From contig JBMNFG010000006.1 in the NCBI GenBank assembly GCA_050949175.1, positions 1-64,000 on the forward strand: a DNA stretch of 64,000 nt. The letters are read 5' to 3'. The notes beneath the pieces are model-generated. The model was not told the origin of the DNA, made no database searches, and worked only from the letters and a program-made list of their open reading frames with translations. A program made the translations under genes and the position numbers. Numbering within the stretch: position 1 is the first letter of the stretch; each line of letters opens with the position of its first letter. The DNA comes from UBA4971 sp900019985 (GTDB lineage Bacteria > Bacillota > SHA-98 > UBA4971). Shown here in pieces: positions 54,756 to 63,194 of the stretch.

Positions 54756-55469
54756 GTGATAACGCTAAAGGATATCAAGGCAAATCCTACGTTTCAGACG
54801 TTGATTCGTAGGACTAATGAATACTTATCTATGCTGGGTTATACAGAACACGGTTTGCGGCATGTAACATATGTTTCTACCATGACCGCATATATCTTGG
54901 AAACGTTGGGGCATGACAAGCGTACGGTTGAATTAGGTGCAATAGCAGGGTATTTGCATGACATTGGCAATATGCATAATCGTAAGCACCACGGGCCCAC
55001 AGGCGCAAACATCGTCTATTATGAACTTCGCAGGATTGGAATGCCTCTGGAGGAAATCTGTGATATAACCATCGCCATTGCCAATCATGAAGAGGAGATC
55101 GGTGTCCCCGTAACTCCGATTACAGCGGCACTGGTAATCGCTGATAAGAGTGATGCCCACAGAACGAGAGTAGGCAGGGTGCCCTGTGTTGATATACATG
55201 ACAGAGTCAACCACGCAATCACCGATACTTCTCTCGTAGTAAACCGTGATGATTGCAGCATTACGCTTGAGCTGGCATTCGATACCGGGGAATGCCAGAT
55301 AATGGATTATTTCACGATCTATCTGACAAGGATGGAAATGTGTCAACAAGCTGCAGCTCTATTAGGGTGTACGTTCAGACTCATCATAAACGGGCTCGAG
55401 CTTATCGGGGACAGTGCCTGTGCTCCGGAGCTAAGGCCTGCGGCCGGTGAAGGATGCCCCATTCAGTAG
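54756..55469 (+). CDS. HD domain phosphohydrolase family protein
   Basis: A 237-residue cytosolic protein with an HD domain: the His of HGLRHVTYV, the HD pair in YLHDIGNMHNRKHHG, a His in IAIANHEEEIG and the Asp in LVIADKSDAHR. All metal ligands are present, so phosphohydrolase activity on a nucleotide or similar substrate is likely. The second half (from about 165) has no recognised motif. GTG 54756 gives the start MITLKDIKANP, like relatives; GTG 54738 is the other option. Its 3' end overlaps the convergent Gx transporter gene by 39 bases. Confidence 0.82.
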   Translation: MITLKDIKANPTFQTLIRRTNEYLSMLGYTEHGLRHVTYVSTMTAYILETLGHDKRTVELGAIAGYLHDIGNMHNRKHHGPTGANIVYYELRRIGMPLEEICDITIAIANHEEEIGVPVTPITAALVIADKSDAHRTRVGRVPCVDIHDRVNHAITDTSLVVNRDDCSITLELAFDTGECQIMDYFTIYLTRMEMCQQAAALLGCTFRLIINGLELIGDSACAPELRPAAGEGCPIQ

Positions 55470-55991
55470 GTACCGGACGACATAGCCTGCAGTCAAGCCT
55501 ACGAAGAATCCTGTAGCAACTCCTGCAATCAGCAGGGCAGGGAGATAATAGAATATTCCACTGGTTTTCAGGACGAACCATGCGACAAGAAGCTGGCCGA
55601 TGTTATGAGCCACTGCTCCCAGTATGCTTATGCCTGTAAACCCCAGGAGATGGCTGAGTTGTGTGTACGCCAGAGACATTACCAGTGTAGCGAAGATTCC
55701 TCCTACAATGCTAAAAGCGAAGCCGGTGAGCCTGCCTGACAGCAGAGAAGCGATGAGTGTCCTTAGGGCAACTACGACCAGAGCGTCGTAAGGGCCTCCC
55801 AGGACTATGGCTATTAGGGTTATGATGTTGGCGAGCCCAAGCTTAGCACCTGGAACAGGTAAAGCTGCAGGTATCATGCTTTCGACTGCATGGAGGATTA
55901 GAGCTACAGCCACAAGAAGCGCAAGCCTTGTCATCCTTCTGGTTTTCAATGCTATGTCGCAGGCTTTCAGTGTATTCAACTCCTGTTTCAA
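55431..55991 (-). CDS. Gx transporter family membrane protein
   Basis: A 186-residue membrane protein of the family once named heptaprenyl diphosphate synthase component I, now Gx transporter, an ECF S-component-like fold. Typical: IPAALPVPGAKLGLANIITLIAIVLGG in two halves, LRTLIASLLSGRLTGFAFSIVGG, and GAVAHNIGQLLVAW. The NusG-II protein gene 6 bases upstream is its usual partner, and electron-transport and prenyl-related links are known for the pair. Start ATG 55991. Overlaps the HD gene tail to tail. Confidence 0.9.
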   Translation of the reverse strand: MKQELNTLKACDIALKTRRMTRLALLVAVALILHAVESMIPAALPVPGAKLGLANIITLIAIVLGGPYDALVVVALRTLIASLLSGRLTGFAFSIVGGIFATLVMSLAYTQLSHLLGFTGISILGAVAHNIGQLLVAWFVLKTSGIFYYLPALLIAGVATGFFVGLTAGYVVRYLLNGASFTGRRP

Positions 55992-55997
55992 AACACA

Positions 55998-56450
55998 CTA
56001 GTATGTGATGGCATCCAGACTCGGTTCCAGGGTATGTTCGGCCTCAGTGCCTTCAATACGAACGACGAGCCTGTTGGGTAAGCACACTATGGACTGTCCC
56101 GGCCGGCTTATCCAGCCTGTTCGTACACACGTTTTATCCAGGCAAGTGGATGCCGTGATTCTTGCTTTACCGCTTTCCGAAACCTCTAAGGTGGCTTCAT
56201 GACCTTCATCTGTTTGTACTGCAAAAGTCAAAGAGCCTGAGATTTTAGAAAAAGGAATGGTTTCCAGTCTCTTGCTGTTAACTTCCACGATCACTGCATT
56301 GGACGGAGAGGCGAATCCATCTTCTGCTTGGCCAGGCCTAAGCTGTGCAGTTGCAAGCACAATAGAAGCCAGCACAATTATACCGGCCAAGAGAATGTCA
56401 GTTGCTCTCAGAACTTTCTTCCGGTCTCGTCTACGCACGTTAAATGTCAC
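55998..56450 (-). CDS. NusG domain II-containing membrane-anchored protein
   Basis: A 150-residue protein with an N-terminal helix (ILLAGIIVLASIVLATAQL) and a C-terminal NusG-domain-II-like beta domain ending in the hallmark CLDKTCVRTGWISRPGQSIVCLPNRLVVRI. The three cysteines of that motif (CLDKTC and SIVC) are conserved in the family, suggesting redox or metal binding. It is coupled to the Gx transporter gene. The start is uncertain (GTG 56450); no strong ribosome site is visible. Confidence 0.87.
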   Translation of the reverse strand: MTFNVRRRDRKKVLRATDILLAGIIVLASIVLATAQLRPGQAEDGFASPSNAVIVEVNSKRLETIPFSKISGSLTFAVQTDEGHEATLEVSESGKARITASTCLDKTCVRTGWISRPGQSIVCLPNRLVVRIEGTEAEHTLEPSLDAITY

Positions 56451-56580
56451 ATCCCGTACTGGGTCTCATTATGTTTCGCATATACATGTTATCGTACGTG
56501 TTCAAGTATCGCTATGGGTAACAGTGCCAGGCAGGCCCGGTGAAGTAGATGGCGGCAAAAAAGGAGTTCATGAAAACACA

Positions 56581-56625
56581 GAGCGCAAAACCTTTCCAAA
56601 AGGCCGGTCTTGCGCTCTTTAGCTC
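56581..56625. terminator. Intrinsic terminator
   Basis: GAGCGCAA (56581-56588) pairs with TTGCGCTC (56610-56617), with an inner CCTTT/AAAGG pairing, followed by TTTAGCTC. It lies after the minus-strand FmdB gene stop (56641) and can terminate that transcript. Confidence 0.75.
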
Positions 56626-56640
56626 AAGCTTGGAAAATCT

Positions 56641-56895
56641 CTAGCTGCCTGTAGCATCCAAGCTGTTAGCACTTGATGTGTCCTTGCGCTCGCTGTCGGC
56701 TCTTTTCTTGTAATCATCGCTACGGTTGTCAGTAACATAGAACCCGGATCCTTTGAAGATAATGCCTACATTTCTGCTAATGAGCCGTTTTACAGGACTG
56801 CCACACTTCGGACAGTGTGAGAGAGGCTCATCCGACATGCGCTGGAATTCTTCAAACACTCCGCATTTCTGGCACATGTATTCATAGGTTGGCAT
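56641..56895 (-). CDS. FmdB family zinc ribbon protein
   Basis: An 84-residue protein. The first 45 residues are the FmdB-type zinc ribbon: PTYEYMCQKCGVFEEFQ and HCPKCGSPVKRLIS give two CxxC pairs. A GIIFKGSGFYVTD segment follows, typical of the family, then a polar tail. Function in the family is poorly defined (regulatory). ATG 56895 has GGAGGG 9 bases upstream; an upstream in-frame codon at 56916 is less likely. Confidence 0.9.
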   Translation of the reverse strand: MPTYEYMCQKCGVFEEFQRMSDEPLSHCPKCGSPVKRLISRNVGIIFKGSGFYVTDNRSDDYKKRADSERKDTSSANSLDATGS

Positions 56896-57049
56896 ATCGC
56901 GATATTCCCTCCTCAATAAATGTGGCGCATTCAGGTGACACGCGTGTACGAGTCACCCAGACTACGCCACTAAGATCCATTTGCAATTCTATCTATTAAA
57001 ATAGTATATGTATAAGCAACTTGCCTGTCAATACCGCCGGTTCCAAGGC

Positions 57050-57712
57050 TCAGACAGAAAATGACATCCTGACTGCCAGTAGGTCGTCTACTGTGATCTC
57101 TACAACCCAAATACCGGGAAGGTCAATAGGGGCAGGCACACCCCATCCCGGCCTGACATGCAAAGGAAGGCCGGACGTAGTGGGAACCGGTAAGCCATGC
57201 ATAGACATAAACGCGGGCAATTCATCTTCACGATAGAGGACCCCGTCCGGCCTGTACCATCTGATCGTCTGGTAATGATACGAGTCATCGGGCATGTCCC
57301 ACTCGACCCATGCTATGACCTGTATATCATCTGGTGTGTAATTCCACTCTCTCGTAACAGGTTGGCTTTGCATGTCCAGGGCAGGTGCCAGAGCAGCTTC
57401 AAGCACAAACGGACTGTAAACGCGACAGTACGGAACCAGTTTGATCTTTGGTATATCGCCGGATCCCAAAGGAATCGTTGTTTCAATGGAATGGTGTTCA
57501 GGCGAACCTACGATTATGTCATACTCGCCGGTCGGTACCTTCATTTTCTGCAGTTCAGCCAGGGTATAAGCTTTTCCTTCGAAAACAACTACAGCGTCAT
57601 CCACAGTTTCCCCGGACCAGGAATCAACGAAGGGGTTTTCGCACCCTGAGATGACCAAGGCTAACAAGGCTATGGATACGAAAGCAAGGAGGCGTTTTGT
57701 TATTCTATTCAC
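57050..57712 (-). CDS. Lipoprotein of unknown function
   Basis: A 220-residue predicted lipoprotein: a signal with KRLLAFVSIALLALVISGC, where LVISGC is a good lipobox. The mature part begins with a short domain (VVVFEGKAYTLAELQKMKVPTGEYDIIVG) that reads like a PEGA-type beta segment, followed by a Trp/Pro-rich region with no recognised family. It is unlike the four solute-binding proteins in the window in having a lipobox. It stands alone. Confidence 0.72.
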   Translation of the reverse strand: MNRITKRLLAFVSIALLALVISGCENPFVDSWSGETVDDAVVVFEGKAYTLAELQKMKVPTGEYDIIVGSPEHHSIETTIPLGSGDIPKIKLVPYCRVYSPFVLEAALAPALDMQSQPVTREWNYTPDDIQVIAWVEWDMPDDSYHYQTIRWYRPDGVLYREDELPAFMSMHGLPVPTTSGLPLHVRPGWGVPAPIDLPGIWVVEITVDDLLAVRMSFSV

Positions 57713-58129
57713 AGAAAGCTCTCTCCCTTCAAGCTAACGGTAACTGCATAAAGGGGCGATAGATCATGTGGAAGCACAGGAACCGTTCAACCTGAAAAAA
57801 CTGCCGCATCGTATATAATGATATTTGGCAGCATCTCCACTGGATATCTAAGGTAGTGACAGAGGTATTGAAATTAGCTCCAATAAATGAGAGAATAACC
57901 CCTATAAACAAATACTAACACTTAGGCCGTGACGAAGCAAGGCTTTAGATGCGCAGCAGCCGAGTGTACATAAAAGAAGGGAGTAGGATAGCAGTGCAAC
58001 AGAAGGAATTTACATAGGCTTGTAGAATGTAGAATTTGTCATTGCAGGAATTTACTCTATTATCCGAATATAATAGCAATAACCGGTTGAAACAACATAA
58101 TCAAGCTCTAGAAGAATTAGGAGGTTGAG
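57713..58129. other. Divergent intergenic region with repeated AGGAATTTAC motif
   Basis: 417 bases between the lipoprotein and TAXI receptor genes, AT-rich and without a recognisable gene. AGGAATTTAC occurs twice, at 58004-58013 and 58046-58055, 42 bases apart, the second followed by TATTATCCGAATATAATAG. This resembles a promoter/leader motif I have seen in anaerobic Bacillota upstream regions. The TAXI gene has TTAGGAGG before its start. Confidence 0.5.
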
Positions 58130-59092
58130 ATGATGAGAAGGCTTCTATTAGCGGGTGTTGTTGTGTGTCTTGTTTTTGTCATGACTATCCCGTCTTTTGC
58201 AGCTACTGCTCACCTAGTTATGGCGACAGGCGGCACCGCAGGCACTTACTATCCCCTAGGGGGAGCAATGTCTCAGATTATTAACTCAAAAGTGAAAGAT
58301 GTCAACGTCAGCGTCCAGAGCACGGGGGCTTCTGTTGCGAATATCAGAATGATTCAAAACGGAGAAGTGGACCTTGCCTTAGTCCAGACAGATATAGCTG
58401 ACTATGCCTGGAACGGGACTGAGATGTTCGAAAGCGATGGGAAGCTCCAGGGATTTGCAGTTATTGCATCGCTGTATCCGGAATTGATACAGGTCGTGGT
58501 ACGGGAGGAGTCAGGGATTAATTCCATTGCAGACCTGAAGGGTAAGAAGGTATCTGTAGGTGCTCCCGGCAGCGGTACTGAGGCGAATGCAAGACAGCTT
58601 CTGGAGACTTACGGCCTTGAATACAAGGACCTTGCTCAGGTCCAGTACTTGAGCTTCGCAGAGTCAGCAGAGGCATTTAAAGACAGACACATCGATGCCT
58701 TCTTTGTGACGGGAGGCATACCCAACGCGGGTATACAGGATACCGCTACGATGCACAGGATAAGCATTCTCTCTGTTTCTGATGAGATGTTTGAGAAGCT
58801 CCATGACAGCTACGGGTTTTACGGCCAGGCACTGATTCCCGCAGGTTGCTATATTAACCAGGCTGAGGATGTCCAGACTGTTGCTGTACAAGCTGTGCTT
58901 ATCGCACGAGCCGATTTGGATGCTGATATTGTATACAATATGACTGCTGCATTGTTCGATAACCTTCCTGAACTCGCACAAGGCCACGCAAAAGGCCAAG
59001 AAATCAGTTTGGAAGGTGCACTGGTAGGAGTGAGTACACCGTTACATCCCGGTGCTGAGAAGTACTTCAAGGAAAAGGGTGTTCTGAACTAG
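58130..59092 (+). CDS. TAXI family TRAP transporter solute receptor
   Basis: A 320-residue periplasmic receptor. Signal MRRLLLAGVVVCLVFVM to PSFAAT, signal peptidase I type, no lipobox. The TAXI hallmarks are present: ATGGTAGTYYPLGGAMSQII, VQSTGASVANIRMIQNGEVDLALVQTD in parts, LKGKKVSVGAPGSGTEANARQLL. Family members bind acidic ligands such as glutamate. DUF1850 and a fused permease follow. The GntR fusion at 49058 carries a divergent copy of the same domain. Confidence 0.94.
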   Translation: MMRRLLLAGVVVCLVFVMTIPSFAATAHLVMATGGTAGTYYPLGGAMSQIINSKVKDVNVSVQSTGASVANIRMIQNGEVDLALVQTDIADYAWNGTEMFESDGKLQGFAVIASLYPELIQVVVREESGINSIADLKGKKVSVGAPGSGTEANARQLLETYGLEYKDLAQVQYLSFAESAEAFKDRHIDAFFVTGGIPNAGIQDTATMHRISILSVSDEMFEKLHDSYGFYGQALIPAGCYINQAEDVQTVAVQAVLIARADLDADIVYNMTAALFDNLPELAQGHAKGQEISLEGALVGVSTPLHPGAEKYFKEKGVLN

Positions 59093-59161
59093 AAGTTCAG
59101 CATGGCAGTGGCCCAAGAAGTATAGGGCCGCTGTGAAATCCGGAGGAGGTAGCGGAGACTT

Positions 59162-59196
59162 GCCGGGCGTGCCGGGGGATTGCCGGCATGCCCGGC
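59162..59196 (+). terminator. Very strong hairpin after TAXI receptor gene
   Basis: A 14-pair GC-rich stem, GCCGGGCGTGCCGG (59162-59175) with CCGGCATGCCCGGC (59183-59196), one G-T pair and a 7-base loop, with no T-run. It sits between the receptor gene and the membrane-component genes and likely sets their expression ratio. Confidence 0.75.
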
Positions 59197-59229
59197 TGTC
59201 AGAATGATCACCGCAACTTTCACCATGTC

Positions 59230-59754
59230 ATGAGGATTCAAAGACCCGCCATTTTATTAATCGCTGTAGGAATCGTCCTTTTGATCGTTTTCCTTCCCAC
59301 AGGCCTGGTCCTTAAGGTTGAGGAGATGCGTTCTCCTGCCTGTCTGTATCAGGTGCCTGTCAGAGAAGGGGATGAGTTTACTTTGGAGTTCATCCACTCA
59401 GTTCAAAGGACGCCTGTTAAAGAGGTCTTTAGAATCGATGGAAAAGGCAGTATATACCTTATTGAGACAGAGTATCAATCTTTCGGGGCGGGTTTGCCCA
59501 CTATGCCGGATGTTGGAGCCGAGGTAGAGGTAGAGGGTGGGAAGATTCGCATCACCGGTATGCGCCGGAAAATTGACCAGTTCTTAGTTGCCGTCAGCCC
59601 GGTTCCGGGCCATGCCCTTACTGTTGGAGGAGAAAAGGTAGAATTGGCAAGCCTTGCCCAACCGGGGACCGGTCTTCTGATAAGAGTGGCGCGTGAGCGT
59701 CTTTTGGCAGCTTTTGTAGGGAGGAGATATGAGTGGACGAGAAAAAGGATCTGA
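59230..59754 (+). CDS. DUF1850 protein, TAXI TRAP accessory
   Basis: A 174-residue protein with an N-terminal helix (ILLIAVGIVLLIVFLPTGLVL) and a DUF1850 domain marked by FTLEFIHSVQRTPVKEVFRI and YQSFGAGLPTMPD. DUF1850 proteins are regular partners of TAXI receptors and fused permeases; the exact role is unknown. ATG 59230 is chosen over ATG 59188, which lies inside the hairpin; neither has a strong ribosome site. Its end overlaps the permease gene by 22 bases. Confidence 0.85.
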   Translation: MRIQRPAILLIAVGIVLLIVFLPTGLVLKVEEMRSPACLYQVPVREGDEFTLEFIHSVQRTPVKEVFRIDGKGSIYLIETEYQSFGAGLPTMPDVGAEVEVEGGKIRITGMRRKIDQFLVAVSPVPGHALTVGGEKVELASLAQPGTGLLIRVARERLLAAFVGRRYEWTRKRI

Positions 59755-61721
59755 GGAACACAAAAGATGTGAATGTAGACGCTTACGAAGTTGTAAGTGA
59801 TGAAGAGATTGAAGAAGTCTTAATGAAATATGACAGGGAGTCGGCTTATCGGAGGATTCCGGGGACTTATTCTTTAGTGATTTCAGTGATCGCGATTGCC
59901 TTTTCCCTTTTTCACCTGTACACAGCAGCTTTCGGGGTACTTCCGGCACAGATACAAAGGGCGGTCCATTTAGGGTTTGGCCTTGTGTTGACATATCTTC
60001 TTTACCCCGCAACACGAAAAGGTGTACACAAGCTCGCCTGGTATGATGTTGGCCTTGCCCTCCTGGCTCTTTTCGTCATGAGCTATCCGGTATGGAACTT
60101 CCATTCCCTGCTTATTAGGGCAGGGGCATATACCACACTGGATATTGTAATCGGTGCAATAGGCATCCTCCTGGTGCTGGAGGCGACCAGGAGAGTTGTG
60201 GGAATACCCATCCTCGTTGTGGTAAGCGTCGCTTTAGCATACTGCTACTTCGGACGCTACATACCCGGGTTTTTCGGACACAGAGGTGCTTCTTTGCAAA
60301 GGCTTGTAAGCCACATGTTTTACACTACTGAAGGGATATTCGGCATTCCTTTGGGAGTGTCATCTGTATTTATATTTCTTTTTATACTATTTGGAGCCTT
60401 TCTTGAAAAGACAGGCATAGGACAGTTCTTCATTGATATTTCCAATTCCATCGCAGGGCATGCTGCAGGCGGGCCTGCAAAGGTTGCCGTTATCACCAGT
60501 GCATTTGAAGGAACTGTGTCAGGAAGCTCAGTTGCCAACACGGTAGGATCAGGAAGCTTCACCATTCCTATGATGAAGAGGTTAGGTTATAGGCCTGAGT
60601 TTGCAGGTGCAGTAGAGGCAGCAGCTTCGACCGGTGGGCAGATAATGCCTCCCATAATGGGTGCTGCAGCGTTTTTGATGGCGGAATTCATTGGAGTCCC
60701 GTATATTCAGATAGTGAAATCCGCAGTAATTCCTGCGATCCTTTATTTTGCCGGTGTGTTCATTGTAGTTCACCTTGAGGCAAAGAAAACAGGGCTGAAA
60801 GGGCTGGATCGAGATAAGCTGCCTAGGTTTTGGACGATCATGCGTGAGCGGGGCCAGCTTTTTCTCCCTCTTGTGATAATCGTTTACCTGCTTGTCACAG
60901 GAAGCACTCCGATGAAAGCAGCTCTCTGGGGGCTTGTAGTGGCAGTCCTTGCCAGTTTTCTCTCGAGCGCAACCAGGATGAAGCGGGGAGATATCTTGTC
61001 TGCTTTAGAAATGGGAGCAAGAAATGCTTTAGGTGTGGTGGTAGCTTGTGCAGCCGCAGGCATGATAGTGGGAACTGTGACCCTGACCGGACTCGGGCTT
61101 AAACTTGCCACAGGCCTCATAGAACTTGCTCGTGGCCAGCTGTTGCCCACTTTAATCTTTACTATGCTGACCTCACTTGTGCTGGGTATGGGAGCTCCTA
61201 CTACAGCTAACTATGTCATAACATCAACGATTGCAGCTCCTGCACTCATGAAGCTCGGGGTTCCGGTTATTGCTGCCCATATGTTCGCATTCTATTTCGG
61301 CATAGTTGCAGACCTTACTCCTCCTGTAGCTCTTGCAGCTATGGCAGGCGCAGGGATAGCAAAGGCCAACCCTTTGAGGACAGGTGTTGAGTCTACGAAG
61401 CTTGCAATCGCGGCGTTTCTCGTGCCGTATTTCTTCGTATATTCTCCCACTTTGTTGCTCATTGGGGATGTGTCATGGATGTACACGCTCCGCATTGTAG
61501 CAGGTGCGCTCTTAGGCATGGTGGGACTCGGTGCAGCTGCTGAGGCGTGGCTGCTTACTCATACCACGCCCATTGAAAGGGTCCTGCTTCTCGTAGGCGG
61601 CCTATCACTTATCCATCCGAGCTTAACTACGGATATCATCGGACTTGTGTTCATAGGCACAGTCTACTTCATCCAAAAAACGCGCGTATCGCGGGAAAGC
61701 CCTGAAAGCGTAGGGTCATAG
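59733..61721 (+). CDS. TRAP transporter fused permease (4TM + 12TM, TAXI type)
   Basis: A 662-residue fusion of the DctQ-like and DctM-like parts. The 4-helix N-part ends near residue 150, and the large part has GAFLEKTGIGQFFIDISNSIAGHAAGGPAKVAVITSAFEGTVSGSSVANTVGSG (read in pieces) and GGQIMPPIMGAAAFLMAEF, typical of TAXI permeases. GTG 59733 has GGGAGGAG 6 bases upstream. It takes up the TAXI ligand with Na+ or H+. The transport unit ends here; hdrC is 121 bases on. Confidence 0.93.
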   Translation: MDEKKDLRNTKDVNVDAYEVVSDEEIEEVLMKYDRESAYRRIPGTYSLVISVIAIAFSLFHLYTAAFGVLPAQIQRAVHLGFGLVLTYLLYPATRKGVHKLAWYDVGLALLALFVMSYPVWNFHSLLIRAGAYTTLDIVIGAIGILLVLEATRRVVGIPILVVVSVALAYCYFGRYIPGFFGHRGASLQRLVSHMFYTTEGIFGIPLGVSSVFIFLFILFGAFLEKTGIGQFFIDISNSIAGHAAGGPAKVAVITSAFEGTVSGSSVANTVGSGSFTIPMMKRLGYRPEFAGAVEAAASTGGQIMPPIMGAAAFLMAEFIGVPYIQIVKSAVIPAILYFAGVFIVVHLEAKKTGLKGLDRDKLPRFWTIMRERGQLFLPLVIIVYLLVTGSTPMKAALWGLVVAVLASFLSSATRMKRGDILSALEMGARNALGVVVACAAAGMIVGTVTLTGLGLKLATGLIELARGQLLPTLIFTMLTSLVLGMGAPTTANYVITSTIAAPALMKLGVPVIAAHMFAFYFGIVADLTPPVALAAMAGAGIAKANPLRTGVESTKLAIAAFLVPYFFVYSPTLLLIGDVSWMYTLRIVAGALLGMVGLGAAAEAWLLTHTTPIERVLLLVGGLSLIHPSLTTDIIGLVFIGTVYFIQKTRVSRESPESVGS

Positions 61722-61842
61722 GGGCGCACCGGAGAGATCTGACGCAATATTGAAGGAATTGCGACGAGTTTGACGAAAGACTCTATGAAATAGTTGATGC
61801 CTCTACACGTAAGCCTGTTGGCGCGCAGAGGAGAGATGGGGT

Positions 61843-62241
61843 TTGAAGCTGTCACGAGAGGTAATCAATACCGAGGATAAGCGCAAGCTCCAGGATATCA
61901 GCGGGGAAGAGGTTCTATCGTGTTACCAGTGTGGTAAGTGCTCTGCAGGATGTGCAATGACATCAGCGATGGATCTCCTTCCCCACCAGGTTATCAGGCT
62001 CTTGCAGTTGGGACAGGTACAAGAGGCAGCAAGTTCCAAAACCATATGGGTATGTGCATCATGCCTTGCATGCAGTGCACGTTGTCCCAGAGGCATGAGC
62101 CTTGCAAACGTGATGGAGTCACTAAGGTCCGTATTCCTTCGTCCCGGCGAAAGGCACTTGAATCCTGCTGACATTCCTTACGAACTACTGGAAACAGTCC
62201 CGGAACAAGCTTTGGTAGCAGCTTTTAGAAAGTACACATAA
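61843..62241 (+). CDS. hdrC: Heterodisulfide reductase subunit C-like iron-sulfur protein
   Basis: A 132-residue protein with two [4Fe-4S] sites: Cys 27, 30, 33, 37 (CYQCGKCSAGC) and Cys 71, 74, 77, 81 (CASCLACSARCP). This is the HdrC form that feeds electrons to HdrB. TTG 61843 has GGAGAGATGGGG upstream. It begins an hdrCBA run. In non-methanogens such complexes take part in electron bifurcation or thiol/disulfide and ferredoxin chemistry. Confidence 0.9.
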   Translation: MKLSREVINTEDKRKLQDISGEEVLSCYQCGKCSAGCAMTSAMDLLPHQVIRLLQLGQVQEAASSKTIWVCASCLACSARCPRGMSLANVMESLRSVFLRPGERHLNPADIPYELLETVPEQALVAAFRKYT

Positions 62242-62312
62242 CGCAGCAGCCTTGTTTGGAGATTTGTATTGCCGCATTTCGATAACTGCGGCAGTCTGGA
62301 GGGTGGACTCCT

Positions 62313-63194
62313 GTGGTTTACTCTTACTTCCCCGGCTGTACCCTTCGGGCTAAGGCAAGAGGGTTTGAGTCCTCAACCCTTGCCTCATGTAAGGTTCTAG
62401 GTGTATGCCTTGAAGAATTAGAGGAGTGGCAATGCTGCGGTGCTGCTTTTCCTTTGCAGATTGACAATTCCTTTCCCCTGGTGTCTCCCACTCGTGCCCT
62501 TATATCAGCGAAAAAAGCAGGACGCGACCTGGTTACTTTATGCTCGGCCTGCTTAAACGTCCTGAAAAGGACGAACCACGTAATGCGTGCAGATCTTGAT
62601 AGGCGCGAGAAGGTGTGCGCTTTTATTGAAGAGGAATACTCAGGTGAAGTTGAAATCCTTCACCTTCTTGAGGTTCTAAGAGACAGAATAGGTTTTGAAG
62701 CACTTGCCCGGAAGGTTGTCGTGCCTCTTTCCGGGCTTTCTGTTGCAGCGTACTACGGCTGTCTTTTGCTTCGCCCTCCTGAAGAAGTGGGGATTGATGA
62801 CCCTGAAGCTCCAACCATTCTCGAGGAGTTTCTCTCTGCTTTAGGGTGTGATCCTGTTGACTACCCTTACAAGACGGAGTGCTGCGGGAGCTATGTGCTG
62901 CTTCAACCCGGAGAGGCGGCGTTAAGCCCTAGCAGGCTCGTGGTAGAGTCAGCAAAATCCAGAGGAGCTCAGGTGATTGTGACAAGTTGTCCGCTGTGTC
63001 AGTTCAATTTGGATTATGCACAGTCAGGTAATGCTGAACGGATGGATTACGGCCTTCCTGTCCTTTACTTCACTCAGCTTCTGGCCATTGCTCTCGGACT
63101 TGGTGAGGAATCCCTCAATTTTGAGGAACACATTGTTCCCCCGGGACTCTTGTTTCAGTCTGTCGGGGTACTGGGATGTGGTGGATTGACATGA
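62313..63194 (+). CDS. hdrB: Heterodisulfide reductase subunit B-like protein (CCG domains)
   Basis: A 293-residue protein with two CCG domains. First: YFPGCTLRAKARGFE, WQCCGAAF and CSACLNVLKRTN. Second: YYGCLLLRPPE, KTECCGSYVLL and VTSCPLCQFNLD. These are the ligands of the noncubane iron-sulfur centres where disulfides are cleaved in HdrB. It ends with ATGA, overlapping the hdrA start by 4 bases, and starts 71 bases after hdrC. Confidence 0.93.
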   Translation: MVYSYFPGCTLRAKARGFESSTLASCKVLGVCLEELEEWQCCGAAFPLQIDNSFPLVSPTRALISAKKAGRDLVTLCSACLNVLKRTNHVMRADLDRREKVCAFIEEEYSGEVEILHLLEVLRDRIGFEALARKVVVPLSGLSVAAYYGCLLLRPPEEVGIDDPEAPTILEEFLSALGCDPVDYPYKTECCGSYVLLQPGEAALSPSRLVVESAKSRGAQVIVTSCPLCQFNLDYAQSGNAERMDYGLPVLYFTQLLAIALGLGEESLNFEEHIVPPGLLFQSVGVLGCGGLT

